Assembly: GCA_927353735.1 (NCBI GenBank)
Contig: CAKMIA010000003.1
Location: forward strand, 62,001-126,000
Direction: 5' to 3'
DNA: 64,000 nt
Origin: an uncultured Veillonellaceae bacterium
Lineage (GTDB): Bacteria; Bacillota; Negativicutes; Veillonellales; Dialisteraceae
The notes beneath the pieces are model-generated. The model was given only the letters and a program-made list of their open reading frames with translations. It was not told where the DNA came from and did not search any database. Of the stretch, positions 25,367-34,991 are shown in pieces (position 1 is the first letter of the stretch; the number at the start of each line of letters is the position of its first letter). The translations under genes were made by a program, and so were the position numbers.

Positions 25367-27028
25367 ATGAAATGTATGCCGAATACAGATAAAAACCATG
25401 CGGTCAGGACGGGATTTCTGCTGGCTGGGATTTTTTTGTTTATGCTGCTGCTGAATCACTGGATGCCGATCCACCGGGATGACTATGATTATTCCATGAT
25501 CTGGGGGACGGCGCAGCACATACAGTCCTTCGGGGACGTCTGGCAGTCCCTGTGGAATCACTATATGACCCACGGAGGCCGCATGGTGACAGTCTTTGTG
25601 CTGGACCTGTTCCTGTGGCTGGGGAAGCTGCCCTTTGACATCGCCAATGCGGCGGTTTTTACGGCGGTGACGGTGCTGCTGTATTGCCACAGCACCCGGG
25701 ATACAAAGATCACCGCGGAACCGGGGATCATGGCGCTGTGCGCCTTTTTCCTCTGGCTTTGTCTGCCCCACTTCGGAGAAGTAGCCGTATGGAAGAGCGG
25801 TTCCACGGTGTATCTCTGGTCGGGCTTCTTTGCGGCGCTGTTCCTTCTGCCCTATAATCTGTTTCTGGCAGGGCGCATCCACTGGGGAGCCGGCATGGCG
25901 CTGCCCATGTTCCTGCTGGGCATCCTCGGCGGCTGGTCCGTGGAAAATCTGGCGGTGACGGTGGTGCTGCTCACCGCGGGGATTTCCTGGTATGCGTGGA
26001 AGCATCACGCATTTTCACTCTGGCTCCCTGCGGGAGCCGCAGGGGCGTTTCTGGGATTTATCGGCCTTCTGGCGGCGCCGGGCAACTATGTGCGCTACGG
26101 GGAGCAGGGAACGGGGAAGGGCCTGCTCATCCACATCGGAAATCAGCTGGCAGGTAACGGGGAAATGTTCCTGTACCTGCTGCCGGCGGTGCTGCTCCTG
26201 CTTCTGGTATGGCGTGTGCTGAAGATCCATGTACTGGCGGAACGGGGCGTTTCCTGGGAATGGCGTCCCCGGGGCGTATCTGCCGGACAGATTGTCTGCG
26301 TGCTTCTTCTGGCCGCTTTCGTGGTGTCCTATTTTTCCGGCGGCTTTATCGGAAACGGCATCCGGGATCTGCTGGTCGCGCATGTGCTGGCTCCTCTGCA
26401 TCAGGACACGGCAAAGACCGTCTTCCGGCTGTCTCATGTGATGAAGGGCTTCGAGGAAATGGCCATCTTCTGGGCAGGCATCTTCCTCATCTATTCCATG
26501 GCGAAGAAGGCGCTCGGGCTGGACAGCCGCAGCATCCGCCGGCTGAATCAGGAGGTCCGGGCGAGGGACGTGTGGGCGGCTTTCCCGGAGGTGCGATTCG
26601 CAGGCTGTATGATCGCCCTGTGCTTCTTTAATAATTTTGTCATGGTCGCTGCGCCCACCTTCCCGGCGCGGGCCACGTTCGGCTCCGTATGCATGTTTCT
26701 GGCGGGCACCGTGGCCGTGCTCCGCATTCCTGTCGTGCAGGAGGTCATGGCGGGAACGGCCGGCCGCATCCTCCGTATCGGCGGCGGCGCCGTGGGCAGC
26801 TTCCTCGCTGCGGCAGCTCTCCTGATTTCCATACAGGTGACAGAGGAAAACAATGCGCGCATCGCCTATATGGCAGAGCGGCAGGGCAGCGGAGAGATCC
26901 TGCAGCTGCCGCCCATGGAGACGGAAAACCGGGCGCTCCGGCATGTCTTCTTCGTGGACTTTGGCAATGGCGTGACCAAAGGCGGGCTGTGCCGCTACTA
27001 TGGCGTTAAAGATATCCAAATTCAATAA
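25367..27028 (+). CDS. DUF6056-like polytopic membrane protein, copy 1
   Basis: A 553-residue membrane protein with about 11-13 hydrophobic segments. It resembles the DUF6056/GT-C-like membrane proteins found beside GtrB-type glycosyltransferases. The first extracytoplasmic loop carries IHRDDYDYSMIWG; acidic residues after the first helix are typical catalytic positions in GT-C enzymes. It is a close paralogue of the next gene, sharing an uninterrupted run of 71 identical residues and another of about 35. The ATG at 25367 has an AGGAG ribosome site. A TGC-TACAAT extended -10 at 25316-25324 may drive it. The proposed job is transferring the lipid-linked sugar to a surface glycan (inference). 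Confidence 0.75.
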   Translation: MKCMPNTDKNHAVRTGFLLAGIFLFMLLLNHWMPIHRDDYDYSMIWGTAQHIQSFGDVWQSLWNHYMTHGGRMVTVFVLDLFLWLGKLPFDIANAAVFTAVTVLLYCHSTRDTKITAEPGIMALCAFFLWLCLPHFGEVAVWKSGSTVYLWSGFFAALFLLPYNLFLAGRIHWGAGMALPMFLLGILGGWSVENLAVTVVLLTAGISWYAWKHHAFSLWLPAGAAGAFLGFIGLLAAPGNYVRYGEQGTGKGLLIHIGNQLAGNGEMFLYLLPAVLLLLLVWRVLKIHVLAERGVSWEWRPRGVSAGQIVCVLLLAAFVVSYFSGGFIGNGIRDLLVAHVLAPLHQDTAKTVFRLSHVMKGFEEMAIFWAGIFLIYSMAKKALGLDSRSIRRLNQEVRARDVWAAFPEVRFAGCMIALCFFNNFVMVAAPTFPARATFGSVCMFLAGTVAVLRIPVVQEVMAGTAGRILRIGGGAVGSFLAAAALLISIQVTEENNARIAYMAERQGSGEILQLPPMETENRALRHVFFVDFGNGVTKGGLCRYYGVKDIQIQ

Positions 27029-27032
27029 AACA

Positions 27033-27061
27033 TTGACAATACACCGCAGAACGGACAAAAT
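27033..27061 (+). promoter_or_regulatory. Possible promoter of DUF6056 copy 2
   Basis: TTGACA, 17-bp spacer, CAAAAT (-10 is a poor match), 58 bp before the start codon. Confidence 0.4.
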
Positions 27062-27118
27062 AAAAACGACTCTATTTCAGGCGGCGCGGCCGCCGGGCGT
27101 GACGGAAAGAGGCGCAGT

Positions 27119-28816
27119 ATGACGCAGAAATCGAATCGTTTTTACGGACAGACCGTACTGATTCTGACCGGTGTATTTCTTTTTATGCTGGTTCTCAATA
27201 TTTTGCTGCCGATCCGCGGAGATGATTTCGATTACTCCATGATCTGGGGCACCACGCAGCACGTGCAGTCCTTCGGCGACGTCTGCCAGTCCATGTGGAA
27301 TCACTATATGACACACGGAGGGCGGATGGTGACGGTCTTTGTGCTGGACCTGTTCCTGTGGCTGGGGAAGCTGCCCTTTGACATCGCCAATGCGGCGGTC
27401 TTTACGGGGCTCGTGGTACTGCTGTACTGCCATGGTACGCGGGATACGAAGCTCACCGCAGAGCCGGGCATTCTGGCCGCAGCGGCGCTGCTCCTCTGGA
27501 TCTGCCTGCCTCATTTCGGGGAGGTGGCCGTATGGAAGAGCGGCTCCACGGTATATCTCTGGTCGGGTTTCTTTGCGGCACTGTTTCTCCTGCCCTATAA
27601 TTTATTTCTTGCAGGACGCATCCACTGGGGAGCCGGCATGGCACTGCCCATGTTTCTGCTGGGCATTCTCGGCGGCTGGTCTGTGGAAAATCTGGCGGTG
27701 ACGGTGGTGCTCCTTGCCAGCGGGATCTGCTGGTATGCGTGGAAAAAGAAGATTCTCCAGGCATGGCTCCCGGCGGGTGCCGCAGGGGCGGTCCTCGGGG
27801 CGATCGGCCTCATCGGGGCGCCGGGCAATTTTGCCCGTTACGGCGAACAGGGCACCGGCAAGGGCATTCTGTCCCACATCGGCAACCAGTTTGCCGGCAA
27901 CGGGGATATGCTGCTGTTTATTCTGCCGGCGGTGCTGCTCCTGCTGCTGATATGGCGCATCCTGAAAATGTCTCTGCTGGGTGATGGGAAGCCGGCATCA
28001 CAGGGGACAGCGCAAAACTTCAGCCCCGGCGAGATCGTGACCGTCGGGCTGATCCTTCTGTTTGCCCTGGCCTATTTTGCAGGGGGCTTTCTTGGCGACG
28101 GCATCCGGGATCTGATCATCAGCGGCGTGCTGGAGCCGCTCGGCAAGGCCAAGCCGAAAACCATTTATCAGATCACCCATGTCATGGAAGGCTTTGAGGA
28201 AATGGCTGTTTTCTGGGCGGGCATTTTCTTCATTTATTTCCGGGCGAAGAAATCGCTGGGATTGGATAAAAGGTTCCTGCGCCGGGTGAATCACGTTGTC
28301 CGGGCACGCGATGTGTGGACGGCCTTCCCGGAGGTGCGCTTTGCAGGGGCAATGATCATTCTGTGCCTGTTCAATAATTTTGTCATGATCGCCGCGCCGA
28401 CCTTCCCGGGACGTGCGACCTTCAGCTCGGCCTTCCTGTTTTTCATCGCGGTCATTGCCGTGCTTCGCATGGCGCCTGTACGGGAAGCACTGCATGGCCC
28501 GTCCGGCCGTATTCTGAAGATCGGCAGCGGAGCGATAGGGCTCTTCATCGCCGTGGCTGCGGTATGGATCTCCTACACGGTCACCGTGGAGAACGATGCA
28601 CGCATCGCCTATATCGAAAGCAGACAGGGCAGCGGCGAGATCATCGTCGTGCCGCCTATCGGCCGGGAAAACCGGGCGCTGCGCCATGTGTTCTATAAGG
28701 AATTCCGGGAAGAAAAGCCGCTGGACAGCGGAAGCGGTGTGGCCCGGTATTACGGCGTCAAGGAGATCCGGAGCAACAGCCGGGCTGTCCTCCCTCCGGA
28801 GTTTGCCGTCAAATAG
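27119..28816 (+). CDS. DUF6056-like polytopic membrane protein, copy 2
   Basis: A 565-residue polytopic membrane protein, tandem paralogue of the previous gene. The N-terminal acidic loop (IRGDDFDYSMIWG), the GGRMVTVFVLDLF segment and the FFNNF/LFNNFVM segment are shared. Divergence is concentrated in the loop after about residue 290 and in the C-terminal tail, where this copy has an added PLDSGSGV insert and a longer end. Both copies lack frame breaks, so both are probably functional, perhaps with different acceptors. The ATG at 27119 follows AAAGAGG. A terminator shared with the convergent gene follows. Confidence 0.75.
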   Translation: MTQKSNRFYGQTVLILTGVFLFMLVLNILLPIRGDDFDYSMIWGTTQHVQSFGDVCQSMWNHYMTHGGRMVTVFVLDLFLWLGKLPFDIANAAVFTGLVVLLYCHGTRDTKLTAEPGILAAAALLLWICLPHFGEVAVWKSGSTVYLWSGFFAALFLLPYNLFLAGRIHWGAGMALPMFLLGILGGWSVENLAVTVVLLASGICWYAWKKKILQAWLPAGAAGAVLGAIGLIGAPGNFARYGEQGTGKGILSHIGNQFAGNGDMLLFILPAVLLLLLIWRILKMSLLGDGKPASQGTAQNFSPGEIVTVGLILLFALAYFAGGFLGDGIRDLIISGVLEPLGKAKPKTIYQITHVMEGFEEMAVFWAGIFFIYFRAKKSLGLDKRFLRRVNHVVRARDVWTAFPEVRFAGAMIILCLFNNFVMIAAPTFPGRATFSSAFLFFIAVIAVLRMAPVREALHGPSGRILKIGSGAIGLFIAVAAVWISYTVTVENDARIAYIESRQGSGEIIVVPPIGRENRALRHVFYKEFREEKPLDSGSGVARYYGVKEIRSNSRAVLPPEFAVK

Positions 28817-28825
28817 TAAAACTAA

Positions 28826-28868
28826 AAAAGACCGATTCCCATATGGTATGGGGATCGGCCTTTTCTTA
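28826..28868. terminator. Bidirectional terminator between convergent genes
   Basis: A stem of about 14 bp (28830-28843 with 28847-28860, one mismatch and wobbles) is flanked by AAAAAA and TTTTCTT. Confidence 0.75.
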
Positions 28869-28882
28869 TGCGTATATGGCTT

Positions 28883-29494
28883 TTATTTTTTGAGATGCAG
28901 GTAATAATACCACGCCGTATGCCCGAGGAGAGCATACATGAGCAGTTCAGACAATTCTTCGATCTGCTGGTCACGAAGAGTGTGGAAGATCGCATGATGA
29001 TCGCCAATCGTGACGGCGATCACGCAGGCAATGATGGCGATCAGATGGATCCACGGAAAAGAAATCTCCCGAAAAATCCGTTTCCACGGAACAAAACGGA
29101 TCAGTCCATACAGACAGAGCACCGCGAGAACTCCGATGCAGCCGTGGATAGCCGTGCGGAAAGGCATTTCCGACGAAGCAATCAGGATCGGCTCACCGAC
29201 GGCGGAGTATTCTTTTACAAAGAACACCCGGCCCCAGGACAGCTCCCGCGCGGCAAGGATCAGAAAGATGCCTGCAGACGGCAGCCACATTTTGTGGGAT
29301 GAAGATGACAGCGTGTCTCTTGCAAATTTGACGCACATCAGAGCGCAGCCCAGAAGCAGGATCACCTGCGTGTTTTCAATGGGCCCGTTTTCAAAGCTGA
29401 CCCAGTCCGGCAGAAATCCGGAGACAGGCAGGATCAACAGCGCAAAAAGAACGAGCAGCCAGCCGGTGTATTTGTAAGAAGCGGAAGATTTCAT
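28883..29494 (-). CDS. Unrecognised integral membrane protein
   Basis: A 203-residue protein with about six hydrophobic helices. I do not recognise the family. Conserved-looking polar residues inside the membrane region include ENTQVILLLG and ILAARELSWGRVFF (Arg-Glu ... Trp-Gly-Arg) and a GDHHAIFHTLRDQQIEELSE block near the C-terminus, so it may be an enzyme or transporter rather than a passive protein. The gene is monocistronic with a good promoter and an unusual AT-rich hairpin in its leader. It sits on the minus strand inside the glycan region. The start ATG follows AAAGGAG. Confidence 0.65.
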   Translation of the reverse strand: MKSSASYKYTGWLLVLFALLILPVSGFLPDWVSFENGPIENTQVILLLGCALMCVKFARDTLSSSSHKMWLPSAGIFLILAARELSWGRVFFVKEYSAVGEPILIASSEMPFRTAIHGCIGVLAVLCLYGLIRFVPWKRIFREISFPWIHLIAIIACVIAVTIGDHHAIFHTLRDQQIEELSELLMYALLGHTAWYYYLHLKK

Positions 29495-29530
29495 CGTGGA
29501 TCTCCTTTGCCTAAATAGAAATAGTAATTT

Positions 29531-29563
29531 TAAGTAAAAATAGATAAAAAATATTTTTACTTA
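29531..29563 (-). repeat. AT-rich perfect hairpin in the leader of the membrane protein gene
   Basis: Twelve-bp perfect inverted repeat, TAAGTAAAAATA (29531-29542) and its complement (29552-29563), between promoter and start codon. Confidence 0.6.
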
Positions 29564-29578
29564 TTGGTAATTTCATAT

Positions 29579-29607
29579 ACTATAGCAGAGAAACGAAAAT
29601 ATTGCAA
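29579..29607 (-). promoter_or_regulatory. Promoter of the unrecognised membrane protein gene
   Basis: Minus strand TTGCAA, 17-bp spacer, TATAGT. Confidence 0.6.
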
Positions 29608-29623
29608 AACTGGCAATGTAAAA

Positions 29624-29655
29624 GAGGAATGAATCATAAGATTCATTCCTCTTCT
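29624..29655 (-). terminator. Terminator of the HtrL-like gene
   Basis: Twelve-bp perfect stem (29624-29635 with 29640-29651) directly after the minus-strand stop, T-rich on both sides. Confidence 0.85.
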
Positions 29656-29657
29656 TA

Positions 29658-30587
29658 TTATTTTGAGAAATATTTTTTTTCGATGTCCGAACCATTGCGG
29701 CGATGAATATCCCACTCCTCGTATTTTTGGCGCAGGCTGTTTTTTATTGTATGCCCAAGAGTATGCAGCCATGGAGATTTTTTCTTCTTTTTCTCACGAA
29801 TTCTTAGTTTGTCGCCCCCGTAGGCATATAGTCCTTCGCCCCAGTCGGAGGTATCATGAGGACAAAAGAGCTCGGGGCGCCGGCGACAGGCCATAACCAT
29901 TAAGGTCTGATCATCATCAGCGAGGCCGCATTCAGCCAGAGAGAACACCGCATGCTGAATCTCTTCCCAGAAAACCGGCCATAACTGAGCAGGTGCAATC
30001 AGGAGATTGCCGCGGATGTATACTTTCATACTCTGAACGATTCGGAAAATCGGTGTATCATCCAATGGATTTTCAAGGAATACATGAATCAACGGTTCAA
30101 AATCATAGCTCCAGCAGAAATCAAAATCCTCACTGTAGAAGTAATCTCCGCCGTGGTCGTAACCGAAATCGATCCAGGCGATCATCCCATCTGCAAGACC
30201 GCGGTGAATCGCATCCTGAATCCAGTAGGATTTCAATTCCATAATGTAGTTATATCTATAGCTCCATGATTCCGGGTTTCCCAGTTTTCGATGAAAGGTC
30301 CAGGACTGTTTATTCTGCATTGCCCGTTTGGTAGCCTGATATAATTCCGGTGCCAGAGTGGTGATGTCCTGTACTGGAATGACAATGGTTTTATCAGCCA
30401 AGCCGTACGATGCCCGTATCTCTTCTACTTTTGGAGCAATATCCGGAGAGGTGTATACGATCAATTTATTTTTCATACGGGCCCAGTGTGCAAAGTAAGA
30501 TATATACTTTGCATTTCCCCGGGAAAATCCTGTCCACTGACTTCGATTAATATCAAAGAAAGATGTAATCAAGGTCACTTCGCTCAT
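29658..30587 (-). CDS. WlaTC/HtrL (YibB) family glycosyltransferase
   Basis: A 309-residue protein of the HtrL/YibB family. The N-terminal VTLITSFFDINRSQWTGFSR, the WSYRYNYIMELKSYW region, the acidic AWIDFGYDHGGDYF block and the late GLADDDQTLMVMACRRRP block are characteristic. Members are GT-A-like enzymes of lipopolysaccharide and lipooligosaccharide loci. There is no signal peptide. A lysine-rich KKKKKS patch near residue 265 may contact the membrane. The gene is transcribed divergently from a GT2 gene, with a repeat-bearing AT-rich spacer between them. Confidence 0.85.
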   Translation of the reverse strand: MSEVTLITSFFDINRSQWTGFSRGNAKYISYFAHWARMKNKLIVYTSPDIAPKVEEIRASYGLADKTIVIPVQDITTLAPELYQATKRAMQNKQSWTFHRKLGNPESWSYRYNYIMELKSYWIQDAIHRGLADGMIAWIDFGYDHGGDYFYSEDFDFCWSYDFEPLIHVFLENPLDDTPIFRIVQSMKVYIRGNLLIAPAQLWPVFWEEIQHAVFSLAECGLADDDQTLMVMACRRRPELFCPHDTSDWGEGLYAYGGDKLRIREKKKKKSPWLHTLGHTIKNSLRQKYEEWDIHRRNGSDIEKKYFSK

Positions 30588-30620
30588 AAATAATTGCCTC
30601 TCTAAAAATCAATAATTTCT

Positions 30621-30648
30621 ATTACATTCTATTACATTATATTACATT
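30621..30648. repeat. Three ATTACATT repeats at exact 10-bp spacing
   Basis: Copies begin at 30621, 30631 and 30641, in the 144-bp spacer between divergent genes. The period matches one helical turn. Confidence 0.65.
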
Positions 30649-30731
30649 TGAGTCGTTGTTTTAAGAGACTGACAATAATAACTGATATCGTGATACAATA
30701 CAGAAAATACTGTTAAAGAGGAGAAGAATAT

Positions 30732-31661
30732 ATGACGAAACCTGTAATTTCTGTATGTTGTCTGGCCTATAATCATGAGCCATATATTCGACAGGCCTTG
30801 GATGGCATATTGATGCAGAAAACGGAATTTCCATTTGAGGTCATTATTCATGATGATGCCTCGACTGATCATACAGCAGAGATCATTCGGGAATATGAAG
30901 AAAAATACCCGGATATTATCAAGCCGATTTACCAGAAGAAAAACCAATATTCGCAGGGAATTAACATTTTAAAAGAATGGGTATTCCCTCGAGCGAAGGG
31001 GAAATATATTGCAATATTAGAATGTGATGACTTCTGGATAGATTTGTATAAATTACAAAAACAGGTCAGCTATATGGAAGCGCATCCGGAATGTTCTGGT
31101 ACATTTCATGCATCTAACTGGCTGGTTGATGAAAAAGTAAAAAAAAATGATCGTCATTTTGACTATGAATGCGATGTAACACCTGAACAAGTGATTTTAG
31201 GCGGAGGTGAGTACTGCGCTACAGCGTCCTTGTGTTTTCGACAGGAATATGCACTGGATTATCCTCGGTTTAGAGAATTATCTCCGGTCATAGATTATCC
31301 TTTACAGATTTTATTGTCGATTAGGGGCAATTTTCATTATTTCCCGGATATTATGTGTAATTATCGGTTTAATCGTCCTGGATCATGGACGGAAAAAAGA
31401 AAAATGAATATAAGTGCCAGATACGAAGCTTTATCAGCTACTGTACAGTGGTTGAAAATGTTGGATACAGAAACTAATAATAAATATTCTACGGAAATTT
31501 ATTATAAAATTGGAAAAGAAAATTGTATTTTATATTTAGGCGGGCTTATTTCCTTCTCGAAATTAGTTGAAGGGATTTCTCATATGAAATGGGGAAAGTT
31601 AAAATTATTGATGATAAAAAAATGTTATGAACGATACATAAAAACTGGTTTTAGGAGGTAG
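30732..31661 (+). CDS. Glycosyltransferase family 2
   Basis: A 309-residue GT-A enzyme. [31 protein letters not shown] and the metal-binding ECDDFW motif are present; [13 protein letters not shown] marks the acceptor side. There are no membrane helices. It begins an apparent operon with rmlA (3-bp gap) and so is probably a rhamnosyl- or related transferase using the dTDP-rhamnose made by its neighbours (inference). It is AT-rich relative to rmlA-B. A TGA-TACAAT-like -10 lies about 35 bp upstream. The ribosome site is AAGAGGAG. Confidence 0.88.
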   Translation: MTKPVISVCCLAYNHEPYIRQALDGILMQKTEFPFEVIIHDDASTDHTAEIIREYEEKYPDIIKPIYQKKNQYSQGINILKEWVFPRAKGKYIAILECDDFWIDLYKLQKQVSYMEAHPECSGTFHASNWLVDEKVKKNDRHFDYECDVTPEQVILGGGEYCATASLCFRQEYALDYPRFRELSPVIDYPLQILLSIRGNFHYFPDIMCNYRFNRPGSWTEKRKMNISARYEALSATVQWLKMLDTETNNKYSTEIYYKIGKENCILYLGGLISFSKLVEGISHMKWGKLKLLMIKKCYERYIKTGFRR

Positions 31662-31663
31662 AA

Positions 31664-32554
31664 ATGATTAGGAAGGGAATTATTTTAGCAGGCGGTAGCG
31701 GGACACGGCTGTATCCGTTGACAAAGGTCATCAGTAAGCAGCTTATGCCGGTCTACGATAAACCAATGGTTTATTATCCGTTAGCATCCCTCATGCTGAG
31801 CGGTATCCGGGATATTCTGATCATTACAACGCCCCGGGATTCCGGAAGTTTTCAGGAACTTCTCGGAGATGGCAGCCAGTGGGGGATTTCTCTTTCCTAT
31901 GCGGTGCAGCCAAGCCCGGATGGCCTGGCACAGGCCTTTATCATTGGGGAACAATTTCTCAAAGGAGAAGGTTGTGCCCTGATCCTTGGAGATAATATCT
32001 TTTATGGCGTGGGATTTTCCGAACTGGTAAAGAAAGCTGTACGCCAGGAAACTGGTGCTACGGTATTTGCCTATTATGTCAGTGATCCGGAACGCTATGG
32101 CATTGTTGGATTTGATGGCAAGGGAAATGCAGTCAGCCTGGAGGAAAAGCCTGTACAGCCAAAATCCAATTATGCGGTAACGGGGCTGTATTTTTATGAT
32201 GGGTCAGTGACTGAAAAGGCAAAAACACTGAAGCCGTCAGTCCGGGGAGAGTTGGAGATCACTGACCTCAATAAATTGTATTTGCAGGAAGGGACGCTTC
32301 ATGTGGAGACCATGGGGCGGGGTTATGCGTGGCTCGATACGGGAACCCATGAATCCCTTTTGCAGGCGGCGTCGTATGTGGAAACCATTCAGGAGCGGCA
32401 AGGACTGAAGATCTGCTGTCCGGAGGAAATTGCCTACCAGCTCGGCTATATCGATCAGGAGCAGCTGATCCGTCTGGCGGAGCCGCTGCTGAAAAATGAA
32501 TATGGCCAGTATTTAATGCATATTACGGAGCGAAATTCACCATGGATCTTTTAA
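31664..32554 (+). CDS. rmlA: Glucose-1-phosphate thymidylyltransferase
   Basis: A 296-residue nucleotidyltransferase, first step of dTDP-L-rhamnose synthesis (dTTP + glucose-1-phosphate to dTDP-glucose). The signature [11 protein letters not shown], the [16 protein letters not shown] block and LGDNIFYG are complete, and the length equals the family standard. AGGAGG precedes the ATG. The next gene overlaps by 13 nt, so rmlA-C are coupled. Confidence 0.96.
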   Translation: MIRKGIILAGGSGTRLYPLTKVISKQLMPVYDKPMVYYPLASLMLSGIRDILIITTPRDSGSFQELLGDGSQWGISLSYAVQPSPDGLAQAFIIGEQFLKGEGCALILGDNIFYGVGFSELVKKAVRQETGATVFAYYVSDPERYGIVGFDGKGNAVSLEEKPVQPKSNYAVTGLYFYDGSVTEKAKTLKPSVRGELEITDLNKLYLQEGTLHVETMGRGYAWLDTGTHESLLQAASYVETIQERQGLKICCPEEIAYQLGYIDQEQLIRLAEPLLKNEYGQYLMHITERNSPWIF

Positions 32555-33087
32555 AAACAAAATTAGAAGGTGTATATATTCTGATTCCGAAGGTATTCGG
32601 CGATCATCGCGGGTTTTTCATGGAAAGCTGGAGCCGTCGGACGATGGAAGAGGCTGGTCTCTTTTATGATTTCGTGCAGGATAATCATTCACTGAGTACA
32701 GTAAAGGGGACGCTGCGTGGTATTCATTTTCAGAAAGGCGATAAAGCGCAGGCAAAGCTGGTACGGTGTGTACGTGGAGCCGTCCTGGATGTGGCGGTGG
32801 ATCTGCGCCATGACAGTCCAACCTATAAGCAGTGGATCGGTGTGGAGCTTTCAGAAGAAAATAAAAAGCAGGTGCTGATTCCCCGCGGATTTGGACACGG
32901 CTTTGTGACATTGACCGATCATGTGGAATTTCTGTACAAAGCGGATAATTACTATGCCCCGGAAGCCGATGGGGGCATTCGCTGGAATGATCCGGATATT
33001 GGTGTCGACTGGGGCATTGATCATCCTGTTTTGTCTGAAAAAGATACGAAGAATCCATTTTTGAAGGATATTGAACCGGTATTCTGA
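32542..33087 (+). CDS. rmlC: dTDP-4-dehydrorhamnose 3,5-epimerase
   Basis: A 181-residue cupin-fold epimerase, third enzyme of the dTDP-rhamnose pathway. [18 protein letters not shown] contains the catalytic His and substrate-binding residues; GFGHGFVTL and the YKADNYY segment complete the site. It starts inside the end of rmlA and is followed 9 bp later by rmlB. Confidence 0.96.
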   Translation: MDLLKTKLEGVYILIPKVFGDHRGFFMESWSRRTMEEAGLFYDFVQDNHSLSTVKGTLRGIHFQKGDKAQAKLVRCVRGAVLDVAVDLRHDSPTYKQWIGVELSEENKKQVLIPRGFGHGFVTLTDHVEFLYKADNYYAPEADGGIRWNDPDIGVDWGIDHPVLSEKDTKNPFLKDIEPVF

Positions 33088-33096
33088 GAGGGTACT

Positions 33097-34089
33097 ATGA
33101 AAATTCTTGTCACCGGCGGGGCCGGATTTATCGGAAGCAATTTTATCTATTATGAGCTGGCTCATTCAGATGACCAGATTCTTTGTCTGGATAAGCTGAC
33201 CTATGCGGGTAATCTGGAGACGCTGGCGCCAATCCGGAAGAATGCGCGCTTTTCTTTCGTACGCGGGGATATTGCAGACCGGACGTTTATCTACGAATTG
33301 TTTGAGCGGGAAAAGCCGGATATGGTGGTGAATTTTGCGGCAGAAAGTCATGTAGACCGCTCCATTACCAATCCCGGTGTCTTTCTGGAGACCAATATTA
33401 TCGGGACCGGTGTACTTCTGGATGCATGCCGGACCTACGGTATTCGCCGTTTCCATCAGGTATCGACGGATGAGGTGTACGGCGATCTGCCGCTGGACCG
33501 GAAAGACCTGTTTTTTACAGAGACGACACCGCTTCATGCATCCAGTCCGTATTCTTCTTCAAAGGCGTCGGCCGATCTTCTGGTTCAGGCATGGCATCGG
33601 ACCTACGGTGTGCCGGTGACGATCTCCCGCTGCTCCAACAATTACGGTCCGTATCAGTTTCCGGAAAAACTGATCCCGCTTATGCTCATCCATGCGTTGG
33701 AGGATAAGCCGCTTCCGGTATACGGTGACGGAGCCAACGTGCGGGACTGGCTGTATACAGAGGACCATTGCCGGGCCATCGACCTTATTCTGCGGAAAGG
33801 AAGAGAAGGAGAGGTCTATAACATCGGAGGCCATAATGAACGGGATAATCTGACGGTGGTGAAAACGATTCTTCATGCGCTGGGCAAGCCGGAATCGCTC
33901 ATTCAGTATGTGAAGGATCGGCCGGGACATGACCGCCGATATGCTATTGATCCAACGAAAATTCATCAGGAACTGGGATGGCTGCCGGAAACGAGTTTTG
34001 AGGAAGGCATTCAGAAAACCATCCAGTGGTATCTGGATCATAAGGAATGGTGGCAGCATATCTTGAGCGGTGAGTATCGTAAAAAATAA
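33097..34089 (+). CDS. rmlB: dTDP-glucose 4,6-dehydratase
   Basis: A 330-residue extended SDR enzyme, second step of the pathway. It has the NAD-binding TGGAGFIGSNF, the active-site QVSTDEVYGDL (Thr-Asp-Glu) and the SPYSSSKASAD (YxxxK) motif. Length and motifs are complete. It sits between rmlC and rmlD in one operon, with an AGAGGG ribosome site. Confidence 0.96.
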   Translation: MKILVTGGAGFIGSNFIYYELAHSDDQILCLDKLTYAGNLETLAPIRKNARFSFVRGDIADRTFIYELFEREKPDMVVNFAAESHVDRSITNPGVFLETNIIGTGVLLDACRTYGIRRFHQVSTDEVYGDLPLDRKDLFFTETTPLHASSPYSSSKASADLLVQAWHRTYGVPVTISRCSNNYGPYQFPEKLIPLMLIHALEDKPLPVYGDGANVRDWLYTEDHCRAIDLILRKGREGEVYNIGGHNERDNLTVVKTILHALGKPESLIQYVKDRPGHDRRYAIDPTKIHQELGWLPETSFEEGIQKTIQWYLDHKEWWQHILSGEYRKK

Positions 34090-34099
34090 TGGAGGAAGT

Positions 34100-34963
34100 A
34101 TGAGGGTCTTAGTTACCGGGGCTACCGGATTATTAGGGCATGATATTTGCGAAGAATTAGGAAATCGTGGAATTGAATTTAAAGGAACAAGCTCAAAGGA
34201 TTTTGATATTACTGATAAAGAGGCAACGCTACATTATATAAGTACCTATTTGCCGACGGTAGTAATTCATTGTGCAGCCTATACCGCTGCGGATCAGGCG
34301 GAAGAAGAACCTGAAATTTGCAGAAATGTCAATGCAAATGGAACAAGCTATATAGCAGAAGCTTGTAGAATGATTAACGCAAAAATGCTTTATATCAGTA
34401 CGGACTATGTTTTTGGTGATACTGGAAATAAACCACATGAGGTGGATGATCCAGTCCATCCTCTCAATGTATATGGGCAGACCAAATGGGAGGGCGAAGA
34501 AGCAGTACGAGGCGTTTTGCGGAAATATTTTATTGTCCGTATTTCTTGGGTATTCGGGAAAAATGGGCGGAATTTTGTGGATACTATGATAAAACTTGGA
34601 AAACATAGGAGTGAAATATCGGTAGTAGCGGATCAATTTGGGGCGCCTTCATATTCTAAAGACTTGGCAATATTATTGTGTGATATGGTGCAGACGGAAA
34701 AATATGGTACGTATCATGCTTGCAATAGTGGCTGTTGTTCCTGGGCACAGTTTGCAGAAACAATTTTTAATGAAATGAAAATGAATGTGACTGTACATTC
34801 AATTCCCACTGAGGCCTGGCCTGCAAAAGCAATGCGACCGAAAAATTCCAGGTTAAGTATGAGAAGTTTGGAAAAAGCGGGATTCGGGAAAATGCCGCAA
34901 TGGCAGGATGCATTAGAGAGATATATTCATTGTAAGATTTTATTAATTAATAAAAATACTTAA
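34100..34963 (+). CDS. rmlD: dTDP-4-dehydrorhamnose reductase
   Basis: A 287-residue SDR enzyme that completes dTDP-L-rhamnose. It has an N-terminal TGATGLLGHDI nucleotide site, ISTDYVFGD and the catalytic NVYGQTKWEGE (YxxxK). Its base composition is markedly more AT-rich than rmlB, only 10 bp upstream, so the operon looks mosaic. The ATG at 34100 follows GGAGGAAG; the frame opening at 34070 overlaps rmlB and is rejected. Confidence 0.95.
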   Translation: MRVLVTGATGLLGHDICEELGNRGIEFKGTSSKDFDITDKEATLHYISTYLPTVVIHCAAYTAADQAEEEPEICRNVNANGTSYIAEACRMINAKMLYISTDYVFGDTGNKPHEVDDPVHPLNVYGQTKWEGEEAVRGVLRKYFIVRISWVFGKNGRNFVDTMIKLGKHRSEISVVADQFGAPSYSKDLAILLCDMVQTEKYGTYHACNSGCCSWAQFAETIFNEMKMNVTVHSIPTEAWPAKAMRPKNSRLSMRSLEKAGFGKMPQWQDALERYIHCKILLINKNT

Positions 34964-34991
34964 AAGGTAAAATTTAAAGGAGTGAATGAAT

